Origin: Streptomyces sp. AP-93
GTDB taxonomy: Bacteria > Actinomycetota > Actinomycetes > Streptomycetales > Streptomycetaceae
DNA length: 64,000 bases
Direction: 5' to 3'
Assembly: GCF_022808175.1 (NCBI RefSeq)
Contig: NZ_JALGBX010000029.1
Coordinates: forward strand, 62,001-126,000
Shown piece after piece: positions 36,183 to 45,932 of the stretch. A program made the position numbers and the translations under genes. A model generated the notes under the pieces. That model saw only the letters and a program-made list of their open reading frames with translations, did no database searches and was not told where the DNA came from. Positions within the stretch are counted from its first letter, which is position 1. Each line of letters starts with the position of its first letter.

Positions 36183-36559
36183 ACCCAGGTCCCGTTCTCC
36201 CGGGCGAAGGAACTGTGCTCGTGCAGCGAGCCGGTGTGCCTGCCCTCGCGGTAGTGCGCCCGGAACTCCACCGACCCCTGCGTGTCGAACATCCCGCCGC
36301 GCTCGGTGGCCAGGATCTCCAGCCGTTCCCAGCGCTGCCCGGGATCCAGGTCGAGCACGCCCGGCCGGGTCGTCGGGTGCCAGGAGCGCAGGAGGTAGGC
36401 GGTGTCGCCGACGGCGAAGGCGCTGAAGCGGGAGCGCATCAGCAGCTCGGCGGTGGGCGCCTGCCGCTCGCCGGAGTGGAAGCGGCCGCAGCACTCCGGG
36501 TAGGCGGCGGGCAGCCCGCAGGGGCAGGGGAGGGCCGGAGCAGGAGCCGGGGTGGGCAT
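36146..36559 (-). CDS. YchJ-family (UPF0225) SEC-C motif protein
   Basis: 137 residues. The N-terminal SEC-C zinc motif reads CPCGLPAAYPECCGRFH, and RYRAFA-like MRSRFSAFAVGDTAYLLRSW with VEFRAHYREG and FARENGTWVYVGP follow the YchJ family. Its function is unknown. ATG 36559 has only a weak ribosome binding site. It lies 35 bases downstream of the thioesterase gene on the same strand, so co-transcription is likely. Confidence 0.92.
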   Translation of the reverse strand: MPTPAPAPALPCPCGLPAAYPECCGRFHSGERQAPTAELLMRSRFSAFAVGDTAYLLRSWHPTTRPGVLDLDPGQRWERLEILATERGGMFDTQGSVEFRAHYREGRHTGSLHEHSSFARENGTWVYVGPLSPVDFD

Positions 36560-36594
36560 GGAAGCACTCAGTTCTTCGGGGAGAGGAGGGGCTG

Positions 36595-37494
36595 CTACTG
36601 GGGGGACACGGCCGGCTTGGAGGCCTTGGCGCCGTAAGGACGGAAGAGCCCCTCCTGGACCACCGACACCAGCAGCCTGCCGTCGAGGTCGTAGATGCGG
36701 CCTCGGGCCAGGCCCCGGCCGCCGTGCGCGATGGGCGACTCCTGGTCGTACAGGAACCACTCGTCCGCCCGGAACGGCCGGTGGAACCACATGGCGTGGT
36801 CGAGCGAGGCCATGTCGAAACCGCGCATGCCCCACAGGGGTTCCACGGGGATGCGCACGGCGTCGAGGAGGGTCATGTCACTGGCGTAGGTGAGGGCGCA
36901 GGTGTGCACCAGCGGGTCGTCGCCGAGCGGGCCGACGGCGCGCATCCACACCGCGCTGCGCGGATCGGCGCCCTTGAGATCCTCGGGGGTCCAGCGGAGC
37001 CGGTCCACGTAACGGATGTCGAAGGGCTGGCGGCGGGCCATCCGCTCCAGCGCCTCCGGCAGCGTGCCCAGGTGCTCGCGGATCTCGTCCACGACCTTCG
37101 GGAGCGTGTCCGGGTGCGGGAAATGGCGAGGACGCAGCTGGTGCTCGATGCTGCCCTCCTCCGGGTGATGGAAGGAGGCGGTCAGATTGAAGATGGTCTT
37201 GCCCTGCTGGACCGCGGTGACCCGGCGGGTGGTGAAGGAGCGCCCGTCGCGCACCCGTTCCACCTGGTACACGATCGGCACTCCGGGGATGCCGGGGCGC
37301 AGGAAGTACGAGTGGAGGGAGTGGACGGGCCGGTCGCTTTCGGTGGTGCGGCCGGCCGCCACCAGCGCCTGGCCGGCGACCTGGCCGCCGAAGACGCGCT
37401 GGAGGGACTCCTGGGGGCTGGCGCCCCGGAAGATGTTGACCTCGATCTGCTCCAGGTCGAGCAGATCGACCAGCCTCTCGGCGGGGTTCGTCAT
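36595..37494 (-). CDS. tesB: Acyl-CoA thioesterase II
   Basis: 299 residues, double hotdog fold. It hydrolyses acyl-CoA to free acid and CoA. FRGASPQESLQRVFGGQVAGQ is represented by QRVFGGQVAGQALVAA, then HSLHSYFLRPG, and in the second half LTYASDMTLLDA and SLDHAMWFHRPFRADEWFL with the active-site Asp region. ATG 37494 has GGAG 8 bases upstream. It is followed by the YchJ-like gene. Confidence 0.95.
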   Translation of the reverse strand: MTNPAERLVDLLDLEQIEVNIFRGASPQESLQRVFGGQVAGQALVAAGRTTESDRPVHSLHSYFLRPGIPGVPIVYQVERVRDGRSFTTRRVTAVQQGKTIFNLTASFHHPEEGSIEHQLRPRHFPHPDTLPKVVDEIREHLGTLPEALERMARRQPFDIRYVDRLRWTPEDLKGADPRSAVWMRAVGPLGDDPLVHTCALTYASDMTLLDAVRIPVEPLWGMRGFDMASLDHAMWFHRPFRADEWFLYDQESPIAHGGRGLARGRIYDLDGRLLVSVVQEGLFRPYGAKASKPAVSPQ

Positions 37495-37600
37495 CAGAGG
37501 ATCTCCACTGTCGGGCCCGGCGGCCGTGACGGCGCCGGTCGGTTGCGGGTCGGGGGTCGATTGCGGGGCGGGTGCACGCCCGGGCGGAGCCGGGAGGAGG

Positions 37601-40132
37601 TCAGAGCTGGCCGAGTTCGCCGACCGAGGTGACGCGCAGGACCGCACGGCCCTCCTCGTCGGAGGCAGCGAGGTCCACCTCGGCGCTGATGCCCCAGCCA
37701 TGGTCCCCGTTGGGGTCGGCGAAGGTCTGCCGGACGCGCCACAGGCCGTGCGCCGGGTCCTCCTCGATCTGGAGCAGCTTGGGGCCGCGCGCGTCGGGGC
37801 CCGTACCCAGGTCGTCGTACTCGTCCCAGTAGCCGTCCATGGCGTCGCCCCAGGCGTCGGCGTCCCAGCCGGAGTCGCCGTCCAGCTCGCCCAGCACGTT
37901 GACGTGGTCCAGGGCCGCCAGCTCCACGCGGCGGAACATGGCGTTGCGGACCAGGACGCGGAAGGCACGGGCGTTCGCGGTGACCGGCTTGACCTGGTCG
38001 GCCTTCTCCTGGGCCTGCTCGGCCGTCTCCACCTCCGGGTTCGCCAGCTGCTCCCACTCGTCGAGCAGGCTGGAGTCGACCTGGCGGACCAGCTCGCCGA
38101 GCCACTCGATCAGGTCCTGGAGGTCCTCGGACTTGAGGTCGTCGGGGATGGTGTGGTCCAGAGCCTTGAAGGCGCTCGCCAGATAGCGCAGCACGATCCC
38201 CTCGGTGCGCGCCAGTTCGTAGTACGAGGTGAACTCGGTGAAGGTCATCGCGCGTTCGTACATGTCGCGGATGATCGACTTCGGGGAGACGGGGTGGTCG
38301 CGGACCCACGGGTGGCTCTTGCTGTACACGTCGTAGGCGTGCAGGAGCAGCTCTTCGAGGGGCTTGGGATAGGTGATCTCCTGGAGCCGCTCCATCCGCT
38401 CCTCGTACTCGACCCCGTCGGCCTTCATCGCGCCCACGGCCATGCCGCGTTCCTTGTTCTGCTGGGCGGCGAGGATCTGGCGCGGGTCGTCCAGCGTGGA
38501 CTCCACGACCGAGACCATGTCCAGCGCGTAGGAAGGGGACTCCGGGTCCAGCAGGTCGAAGGAGGCCAGCGCGAAGGTGGACAGCGGCTGGTTCAGCGCG
38601 AAGTCCTGCTGCAGGTCGACCGTCAGCCGGATCGTGCGGCCCTCGGCGTCCGGGGTGTCGAGCTTCTCGACGACACCGCCGTCCAGCAGGGAGCGGTAGA
38701 TCGCGATGGCCCGGCGGATGTGGCGCAGCTGGGCCTTGCGCGGCTCGTGGTTGTCCTCGAGCAGGTGGCGCATCGCCTTGAAGGCGTCGCCGGGCCGGGC
38801 GATGACCGACAGGAGCATGATGTTGGTGACCTTGAAGCGCGAGGTCAGCGCTTCCGGGTCGGCGGCGATGAGCTTCTCGAAGGTGGTGTCCGACCAGGCC
38901 ACGAAGCCCTCGGGGGCCTTCTTGCGGACCACCTTGCGGCGCTTCTTCGGGTCGTCGCCCGCCTTCGCGAGGGCCTTCTCGTTCTCGATGACGTGCTCGG
39001 GAGCCTGGGCCACCACATAGCCGGCGGTGTCGAAGCCGGCCCGGCCGGCGCGGCCGGCGATCTGGTGGAACTCCCGGGCGCGGAGCGTGCGGACCCGGGT
39101 GCCGTCGTACTTCGTCAGCGCCGTGAACAGCACCGTGCGGATCGGGACGTTGACGCCGACGCCGAGGGTGTCGGTGCCGCAGATGACCTTCAGCAGACCG
39201 GCCTGGGCCAGCTTCTCCACCAGGCGGCGGTACTTGGGCAGCATGCCCGCGTGGTGCACGCCGATGCCGTGCCGGACGTAGCGCGAGAGGTTCTGGCCGA
39301 ACTTGGTGGTGAAGCGGAAGTTGCCGATCAGCTCGGCGATCTTGTCCTTCTCCTCGCGGGTGCACATGTTGATGCTCATCAGCGACTGCGCCCGCTCGAC
39401 CGCCTGGGCCTGGGTGAAGTGCACGATGTAGACCGGCGCCTGGCGGGTCTCCAGCAGCTCGGTGATGGTGTCGGTGATCGGCGTCGTGACGTACTCGTAC
39501 GACAGCGGGACGGGCCGGGTCGCCGAGCGGACCACCGAGGTGGGCCGGCCGGTGCGCCGGGTCAGGTCCTCCTCGAACCGCTTCATGTCGCCGAGCGTCG
39601 CCGACATCAGGATGAACTGCGCCTGCGGAAGCTCCAGGATCGGGATCTGCCAGGCCCAGCCGCGGTCCGGCTCCGCGTAGAAGTGGAACTCGTCCATCAC
39701 GACCTGGCCGATGTCGGCGTACTTGCCGTCGCGCAGGGCGATCGACGCCAGCACCTCGGCGGTGCAGCAGATCACCGGCGCGTCCGAGTTCACCGAGGCG
39801 TCGCCGGTCAGCATGCCGACGTTCTCGGTGCCGAAGAGCTTGCACAGGTCGAAGAACTTCTCCGACACCAGCGCCTTGATCGGCGCGGTGTAGAAGGTGA
39901 CCTTGTCCTGGGCCAGGGCCGTGAAGTGCGCGCCCGCCGCCACCAGGCTCTTGCCGGAGCCGGTCGGGGTGGACAGGACCACGTTCGCGCCCGAGACGAC
40001 CTCGATCAGCGCTTCCTCCTGAGCCGGGTACAGGGTGATGCCCTGGTCCTCCGCCCACGAGGAGAAAGCCTCGAAGAGGGCGTCGGGGTCGGCGTTCGGC
40101 GGGAGCTGATCAATGAGGGTCACACCCCCCAT
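37601..40132 (-). CDS. DEAD/DEAH-box helicase with DUF3516-type C-terminus
   Basis: 843 residues, a Ski2/Mtr4-like superfamily 2 helicase common in actinobacteria. Walker A VVLSTPTGSGKSLVAAG (about residue 50), motif II VMDEFHFY, motif III LMSATLG, and in lobe two TDTLGVGVNVPIR and FHQIAGRAGRAG. The C-terminal 430 residues match the DUF3516 region (RDMYERAMTFTEFTSYYELA). RNA is the likely substrate. ATG 40132 is used; GTG at 40123 (MTLIDQLPP) is an equally plausible start. It is divergent from the membrane hydrolase gene at 40269. Confidence 0.94.
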   Translation of the reverse strand: MGGVTLIDQLPPNADPDALFEAFSSWAEDQGITLYPAQEEALIEVVSGANVVLSTPTGSGKSLVAAGAHFTALAQDKVTFYTAPIKALVSEKFFDLCKLFGTENVGMLTGDASVNSDAPVICCTAEVLASIALRDGKYADIGQVVMDEFHFYAEPDRGWAWQIPILELPQAQFILMSATLGDMKRFEEDLTRRTGRPTSVVRSATRPVPLSYEYVTTPITDTITELLETRQAPVYIVHFTQAQAVERAQSLMSINMCTREEKDKIAELIGNFRFTTKFGQNLSRYVRHGIGVHHAGMLPKYRRLVEKLAQAGLLKVICGTDTLGVGVNVPIRTVLFTALTKYDGTRVRTLRAREFHQIAGRAGRAGFDTAGYVVAQAPEHVIENEKALAKAGDDPKKRRKVVRKKAPEGFVAWSDTTFEKLIAADPEALTSRFKVTNIMLLSVIARPGDAFKAMRHLLEDNHEPRKAQLRHIRRAIAIYRSLLDGGVVEKLDTPDAEGRTIRLTVDLQQDFALNQPLSTFALASFDLLDPESPSYALDMVSVVESTLDDPRQILAAQQNKERGMAVGAMKADGVEYEERMERLQEITYPKPLEELLLHAYDVYSKSHPWVRDHPVSPKSIIRDMYERAMTFTEFTSYYELARTEGIVLRYLASAFKALDHTIPDDLKSEDLQDLIEWLGELVRQVDSSLLDEWEQLANPEVETAEQAQEKADQVKPVTANARAFRVLVRNAMFRRVELAALDHVNVLGELDGDSGWDADAWGDAMDGYWDEYDDLGTGPDARGPKLLQIEEDPAHGLWRVRQTFADPNGDHGWGISAEVDLAASDEEGRAVLRVTSVGELGQL

Positions 40133-40268
40133 CTTGCCTGGCTTCCCCCCGGATCAGGGAACCGGCGGACAGAAGGAAGATCATCGGCGGTACCCTGTGC
40201 CGTCGATGCGGCCCGAACGACACCGTCAACAGGGCCCGACCAGCACACCACCGGGGCGGGAAACGACC

Positions 40269-41060
40269 ATGATGGGTCCGGCGCACTCACTGTCCGGGGC
40301 AGCGGCCTGGCTGGGGGTGGGTGCCGCGGCGGCCGCCTCGGGACACCCGATGCCCTGGCCCGTCCTCGTCGTCGGCGCGCTCATCTGCGCCGGAGCCGCC
40401 CTCGCCCCCGACCTGGACCACAAGTCGGCGACGATCTCCCGCGCCTTCGGTCCGCTTTCCCGGGGCCTGTGCGAGGTGGTCGACAAGATCTCCTACGGGG
40501 TCTACAAAGCCACCCGGGCCCCGCGCGACGCCCGCCGCACCGGAGGCCACCGCACCCTGACCCACACCTGGGTCTGGGCCGTCCTGATCGGCGCCGGCTC
40601 CTCCGCGATCGCCGTCACCGCGGACCGGTGGGGCGTCCTCGCCCTCCTCTTCATCCACCTGGTCCTCGCCGTCGAAGGCCTGCTGTGGCGGGCCGCCCGG
40701 ATGTCCAGCGACGTCCTGGTCTGGCTGCTCGGAGCGACCAGCGCCTGGATACTGGCCGGCGTCCTCGACCAGCCCGGCAACGGCTCCGGCTGGCTCTTCA
40801 CCGCCCCCGGCCAGGAATACCTGTGGCTCGGCATCCCGATCGTGCTGGGCGCCCTGGTCCACGACATCGGCGACGCCCTGACCGTGTCCGGCTGCCCGAT
40901 CCTGTGGCCCCTGCCCATCGCGGGCAAGCGCTGGTACCCGATCGGCCCGCCGAAGATGATGCGCTTCCGTGCCGGCAGCTGGGTGGAGCTCAAGGTCCTG
41001 ATGCCCGTCTTCATGCTCCTCGGCGGAGTCGGCGGAGCCTCGGCCCTCGGCTTCTTCTGA
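40269..41060 (+). CDS. DUF457 (YdjM-type) membrane-bound metal-dependent hydrolase
   Basis: 263 residues with about five membrane helices. The metal-ligand pattern of the family is present: AHSLSGAAAW, APDLDHKSATISR and GGHRTLTHTWVW, with a later LVHDIGDALTVSGCP. Enzymatic activity has not been defined for most members. ATG 40269 is preceded by GGGCGGGA. It is divergent from the helicase gene. Confidence 0.92.
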   Translation: MMGPAHSLSGAAAWLGVGAAAAASGHPMPWPVLVVGALICAGAALAPDLDHKSATISRAFGPLSRGLCEVVDKISYGVYKATRAPRDARRTGGHRTLTHTWVWAVLIGAGSSAIAVTADRWGVLALLFIHLVLAVEGLLWRAARMSSDVLVWLLGATSAWILAGVLDQPGNGSGWLFTAPGQEYLWLGIPIVLGALVHDIGDALTVSGCPILWPLPIAGKRWYPIGPPKMMRFRAGSWVELKVLMPVFMLLGGVGGASALGFF

Positions 41061-41147
41061 GGTCCGTCGAACCGGTCCCGTCCGGACGCCCCTCTCCGGA
41101 GGTCCTTCGCGGCGGGCCCGGCCCGGCCCTGCCCGTAGCCTGGCGGG

Positions 41148-41933
41148 ATGCCTGAAATCCATGAGCTCTGGCCCCTGGCGCCTTCCTCCGAGACCGACTG
41201 GCTGACGGAGCTCTGCGGGGACGGGACCCTCGGTTTCTCACCGCCCCGCAGGCCGGACGCGGCCTGGGTGCTGAACGCGATGTACGAGCACACCGGCGGG
41301 ATCCTGGGCATCTCCCACCACGAGGCACGGCAGGCGGCCATCGCCGCCGGCGCCGTCACACCCAGCCGGTACGGCAGCATCGACCTGGAAATGGGGGTCG
41401 CCACGGGCGGCGGACTGGGACGCGCGGAACACCCCGGGCCGCAGTACCGCCGCCTGCGCTGGGCCGAGCTGTCCGCCCGCTGCGGGGACCCCCTGGTCCC
41501 GGAAGGGAGCTACCCGTCCCTGCACTGCTTCCCGTCCGTGAAACTGGACGACAGCTGGCCCGTCGGCATCCGGCCGCCCACGGAAGGCAGCCTCGACCGA
41601 CTCACGTGGGACCGGTTGGTCGACCTGCTCACCGCACACGCCCCCGACGGCGCGGACACCCGATGCCTGGCGTACTACAACCCGTTGATGCTGGCCGCCG
41701 TCGACTTCGACGCACTGCACGTCCGTGCGGGCCGGCTCGGGGACGCGCACGCCCTCTACGACAACCCGGAGGCGGGCTTCAGCCCCTCCAACCTGTGGGC
41801 CGAGGACCGCTCCTGGGTCCTGTACACCGACTACGACCTCTGGGCCACCAAGGTCTCCGGACCCGAGGGCCTGGTCGAAGCGCTGCTCCGCGACCCGGAG
41901 ATCGAGGCTGTCCGCCTGCCCTGGACCACGTAG
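41148..41933 (+). CDS. Hypothetical protein
   Basis: 261 residues, soluble, rich in Trp and Tyr (MPEIHELWPLAPSSETDWL, RSWVLYTDYDLWATKVSG). Codon use is that of the host. No family recognised. It stands between the membrane hydrolase and the convergent ABC exporter. The ATG is preceded only by GGCGGG. Similar proteins of unknown role are found in Streptomyces. Confidence 0.78.
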   Translation: MPEIHELWPLAPSSETDWLTELCGDGTLGFSPPRRPDAAWVLNAMYEHTGGILGISHHEARQAAIAAGAVTPSRYGSIDLEMGVATGGGLGRAEHPGPQYRRLRWAELSARCGDPLVPEGSYPSLHCFPSVKLDDSWPVGIRPPTEGSLDRLTWDRLVDLLTAHAPDGADTRCLAYYNPLMLAAVDFDALHVRAGRLGDAHALYDNPEAGFSPSNLWAEDRSWVLYTDYDLWATKVSGPEGLVEALLRDPEIEAVRLPWTT

Positions 41934-41964
41934 AGAAGGACCGGGGCAGGCGGGGTGGCGCGGA

Positions 41965-43746
41965 TCAGCCGTGCCAGGAGCGCCACAGGGCGGCGTACGC
42001 GCCGTCGGCCTCGACCAGGGCGTCGTGCGAGCCGAGCTCGGTGATGCGGCCGGCCTCGACCACCGCGATCACGTCCGCGTCGTGCGCGGTGTGCAGCCGG
42101 TGCGCGATCGCGATCACCGTGCGGCCGTCCAGCACCCGGGCCAGCGAGCGCTCCAAGTGCCGGGCCGCGCGCGGGTCCAGCAGCGAGGTGGCCTCGTCCA
42201 GTACGAGCGTGTGCGGATCGGCCAGCACCAGTCGGGCCAGCGCGATCTGCTGCGCCTGGGCCGGGGTCAGCGCCGCGGCTCCCGAGCCGACCTCGGTGTC
42301 CAGGCCGGCGTCCAGGGCCCGCGCCCAGTCCTGCGCGTCGACGGCGCCGAGCGCCGCCCACAGCTCGGCGTCACCGGCCTCCGTGCGCGCCAGCCTCAGG
42401 TTGTCCCGCAGGGAGCCCACGAAAACGTGGTGCTCCTGGTTGACCAGGGCCACGTGCTCGCGCACCCGCTCCGCCGGCATCTGCGACAGCCGCGCCCCGC
42501 CGAGGGTGATCTCACCGGTCCGCGGTGCGTAGATGCCCGCCAGGAGCCGGCCCAGCGTGGACTTGCCGGCGCCCGAAGGCCCGACCAGGGCCATCCGGGT
42601 GCCCGGCGGCACCGACATCGACACCTGGTGCAGTACGTCGACGCCCTCGCGGTACCCGAAGTGCACCTGGTCCGCCCGGACGTCCCTGCCGTCCGGTGAG
42701 ACGCCCCCGTCGCCCGCATCCGGCTCGATCTCCCGCACGCCCACCAGCCGGGCCAGCGAGACCTGCGCGATCTGCAGTTCGTCGTACCAGCGCAGGATCA
42801 GGCCGATCGGATCGACCATCATCTGCGCGAGCAGAGCCCCTGTGGTCAGCTGCCCCACCGACATCCAGCCCTGGATCACGCAGTACCCGCCGATCATCAG
42901 CACCGAGCCGAGGATCGTCACGTACGTGACGTTGACGACGGGGAAGAGGACCGTCCGCAGGAACAGCGTGTACCGCTCCCACGCGGTCCACTCCTTGATC
43001 CGCCGCTCCGAGAGCTCGATCCGCCGCCCGCCGAGGCGGTGCGCCTCGATGGTGCGGCCCGCGTCCACCGTCTCGGTGAGCACGGCGGCGACCGCCGCGT
43101 ACCCGGCCGCCTCGGAACGGTAGGCCCGGGGCGCCCGCCTGAAGTACCAGCGGCAGCCGATCACCAGCACCGGCAGCGCCACCAGGGCGGCCAGCGCGAG
43201 CGGCGGCGCGGTCACGGCGAGCGCCCCGTAGAGCAGCCCCGCCCAGACCACGCCGATGGCCAGCTGCGGCACGGCCTCGCGCATCGCGTTGGCCAGCCGG
43301 TCGATGTCGGTGGTGATCCGCGACAGCAGGTCACCGGTTCCCGCGCGCTCCAGTACGCCCGGCGGCAGGCCCACCGACCGCACGAGGAAGTCCTCGCGCA
43401 GATCGGCCAGCATCTCCTCGCCGAGCATCGCCCCGCGCAGCCGGACCAGCCGCACGAACACGGTCTGGACGCCGAGTGCCAGGGCGAAGAGCAGCCCCAC
43501 CCGGCCCAGATGGAGTTCGTGGGCCCCTTCCGAGAGCCGGTCCACGACCTGGCCCAGCAGGTACGGGCCGACCATGGAGGCGATCACCGCGACCGTGTTG
43601 ACCCCCACCAGGATCAGGAAGGCCCGCCGGTGGCGGCGGAACAGGCCGCTCACGTAGCCCCGTACCGTCGCGGAGCTGCCCACGGGCAGGGTCGCGGCCG
43701 TTTCCGGGGCGGCCGGATCGTAGTCCGGCGGCGCCACGCCGATCAT
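41965..43746 (-). CDS. ABC exporter half-transporter with degenerate signature motif
   Basis: 593 residues: six-helix type I exporter domain (AFLILVGVNTVAVIASMVG and on) followed by an ATPase. Walker A VGPSGAGKST, Q-loop region LVNQEHHVF, Walker B LVLDEATSLLD and the switch His in VIAIAHRL are normal. The signature, LSGGQ in most relatives, reads LTPAQAQQIALAR. It overlaps the upstream half-transporter by 4 bases (ATGA), so the pair should assemble as a heterodimer. Substrate unknown. Confidence 0.95.
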   Translation of the reverse strand: MIGVAPPDYDPAAPETAATLPVGSSATVRGYVSGLFRRHRRAFLILVGVNTVAVIASMVGPYLLGQVVDRLSEGAHELHLGRVGLLFALALGVQTVFVRLVRLRGAMLGEEMLADLREDFLVRSVGLPPGVLERAGTGDLLSRITTDIDRLANAMREAVPQLAIGVVWAGLLYGALAVTAPPLALAALVALPVLVIGCRWYFRRAPRAYRSEAAGYAAVAAVLTETVDAGRTIEAHRLGGRRIELSERRIKEWTAWERYTLFLRTVLFPVVNVTYVTILGSVLMIGGYCVIQGWMSVGQLTTGALLAQMMVDPIGLILRWYDELQIAQVSLARLVGVREIEPDAGDGGVSPDGRDVRADQVHFGYREGVDVLHQVSMSVPPGTRMALVGPSGAGKSTLGRLLAGIYAPRTGEITLGGARLSQMPAERVREHVALVNQEHHVFVGSLRDNLRLARTEAGDAELWAALGAVDAQDWARALDAGLDTEVGSGAAALTPAQAQQIALARLVLADPHTLVLDEATSLLDPRAARHLERSLARVLDGRTVIAIAHRLHTAHDADVIAVVEAGRITELGSHDALVEADGAYAALWRSWHG

Positions 43747-45659
43747 GCGGATTCCTCGATCTCTGTCAGTACGGATTCCAGCCGCGGGAGCCGCTGTTCT
43801 TCCTCGGTCCGCTGTTCTTCCTCGGTCTCGCGGGTGACGACCGCCCGGTAGCGCGGGTCGCCGTGCAGCAGCTCGCGGTGCGTGCCGCTCGCCGCCGCCT
43901 TGCCCTCGTGGATCAGGACGACCCGGTCGGCGCGGTCCAGCAGCAGCGGCGAGGAAGCCAGTACCACCGTCGTACGACCGGAGCGCAGGGCCGAGATCCC
44001 GTCCGCGATCCGGGCCTCGGTGTGCGAGTCGACCGCGGAGGTCGGCTCGTCCAGTACCAGCACCTCGGGATCGGTCACCAGGGACCGCGCCAGCGCCAGC
44101 CGCTGGCGCTGCCCACCGGACAGCGAGCGGCCGCGCTCGGTGATCCGGGCGTCCATCGGGTCGTCCACCCCGTCCGGGGCGGACTGCAGCAGGGCGTCGA
44201 GCACGTCCGCGCACTGGGCCGCCGCGAGCGCCGCCGGCGCTTCGACCGCCCCGGACGCCGGTACGTCGAACAGCGCGCGCAGCGTCCCGGACAGCAGGAC
44301 CGGATCCTTGTCCTGTACGAGGACCAGCGTGCGCGCGGTGTCGAGCGCGAGCTCGTCCAGCGCGACCCCGCCCAGCAGGACGGAGGGCCCGGCCGCAGCG
44401 TCCATCGGGTGCCCGCCCAGGCGTTCCGCGAGCCGGCCCGCCAGGTCGGGGTCCCCGCACACCACGGCGGTGAAGCGGCCCGCCGGGACCAGCAGTCCGG
44501 TCTCCGGGTCGTACAGGTCGGCGCCGGGTGCCGGGGTACGCGCGACCTCGGCGGCGACGACCGGTTCCGCGCGGACGACCGGTTCCGCACCGCCCTCCGC
44601 CTTCGCACCGCCCTCCGCCCTCGCGCCGCCCTCCGCCTTCGCGCCGCCCTCCTCCTGCGCGTCGGTCCGCGTCAGCGACAGCACCCGCGCCGCCCGCTTG
44701 GCGGAGGGGCGCGAGAAGGAGTACGCCATCGCGATCTCCTCGAAGTGCCGCAGCGGGTAGAGCATGGTCGCCACCGCGCTGAAGGCGGCGACGAGTTCGC
44801 CGACGTCCAGCCGGCCGTCCAGCACGAGCGCGGCCCCGTACCAGACCACCGTGACCAGCAGCGCGCCCGGCAGCAGCACCTGGATCGCGGAGATCAGGGC
44901 CCACATCCGGGCACTGTGCACCGCCGCTTCGCGGACCTGCTGCGAGGCCTCGCGGTAGCGGCCGAGGAAGAGTTCCTCGCCGCCGATGCCGCGCAGGACG
45001 CGCAGCCCCGCCACGGTGTCGGAGGCCAGCTCCGTGGCCCGGCCCGCCTTCTCCCGCTGGACGTCGGCGCGGCGGGTGGCGCGCGGCAGCAGCGGCAGGA
45101 CGGCCAGGGCGAGCACCGGCATGCCGATGGCCACGACCACGCCGATCGTGGGCGCGTAGAAGAGCAGGACGACGCAGCCGATGACCAGGGTCAGGGCGGC
45201 GGCCAGAAAGCGGGAGACCGCCTCGACGAACCAGCCGATCTTCTCCACGTCGCCCGTGGACACGGCCACCACCTCACCCGCCGCGACCCGCCGGGTCAGG
45301 GCGGAACCCAGCTCGGCGGTCTTGCGGGCGAGCAGCTGCTGGACCCGCGCGGCGGCGGTGATCCAGTTGGTGACGGCCGTGCGGTGCAGCATCGCGTCGC
45401 CGAGCGAGATCGCGACGCCGAGCAGCGCGATCAGGCCGCCGACCCACAGCAGCCGGTCGCCGTCGCCGTCCACGACCGCGTCGATGCCCATGCCCACGGT
45501 GTACGGCAGGCCCGCGACGCCGCCGAAGTGGAGCAGCCCCCAGCACAGGCTTTTGGCCTGTCCGCCGAGTTGGCCCCGGCCCAGCCACCAGAGGAACCGG
45601 GGGCCGGAGCGAGCGTCGGGTACCCCTGGGTCCGGATACGGAAGATCGCTGATCTGCAT
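43743..45659 (-). CDS. ABC exporter half-transporter with degenerate Walker A
   Basis: 638 residues: exporter membrane domain with helices such as FLAAALTLVIGCVVLLFYAP and an ATPase. The signature RSLSGGQRQRLALARSL and Walker B VLVLDEPTSAVD are intact, but where Walker A belongs the sequence is VVCGDPDLAGRLAERLGG with no GxxGxGKS, and the switch His is replaced in TVVLASSPLLLDRAD. A linker of about 40 residues contains EGGAK/EGGAR repeats. It pairs with the next gene, which has the opposite defects. Confidence 0.94.
   Translation of the reverse strand: MQISDLPYPDPGVPDARSGPRFLWWLGRGQLGGQAKSLCWGLLHFGGVAGLPYTVGMGIDAVVDGDGDRLLWVGGLIALLGVAISLGDAMLHRTAVTNWITAAARVQQLLARKTAELGSALTRRVAAGEVVAVSTGDVEKIGWFVEAVSRFLAAALTLVIGCVVLLFYAPTIGVVVAIGMPVLALAVLPLLPRATRRADVQREKAGRATELASDTVAGLRVLRGIGGEELFLGRYREASQQVREAAVHSARMWALISAIQVLLPGALLVTVVWYGAALVLDGRLDVGELVAAFSAVATMLYPLRHFEEIAMAYSFSRPSAKRAARVLSLTRTDAQEEGGAKAEGGARAEGGAKAEGGAEPVVRAEPVVAAEVARTPAPGADLYDPETGLLVPAGRFTAVVCGDPDLAGRLAERLGGHPMDAAAGPSVLLGGVALDELALDTARTLVLVQDKDPVLLSGTLRALFDVPASGAVEAPAALAAAQCADVLDALLQSAPDGVDDPMDARITERGRSLSGGQRQRLALARSLVTDPEVLVLDEPTSAVDSHTEARIADGISALRSGRTTVVLASSPLLLDRADRVVLIHEGKAAASGTHRELLHGDPRYRAVVTRETEEEQRTEEEQRLPRLESVLTEIEESA
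44580..44660. repeat. 15-bp repeats coding an EGGAK-type linker
   Basis: CCCTCCGCCTTCGCACCG-like units repeat about five times and encode (K/R)AEGGA repeats between the membrane and ATPase domains of the half-transporter at 43743. Unit number may vary without harm to the fold. Confidence 0.75.
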
Positions 45660-45932
45660 GACGCCCCATGACTGGTCGAGTGTTCCAAACCGTGCAAGGT
45701 TCGCGTTCCGGACCGGTCCGGGGCAATCGATTTTCCGTTGGCCGCAGCTCTTCGCAGCAGGGTCTGCTCACCCGGCCGGCGAGCCGGAACTCGACGCCGT
45801 CCTGCCGGGGGCACCGGGCCCGCCCGGTGTCCGCTGTCAAGGCACGAATTCCCGAGACATGACGTGCGGTCTTTCGATCATGCCTAGTGGAAAGCGACCC
45901 TTCACTCCGCAGGACGGCTTGGGAGAGACCGA

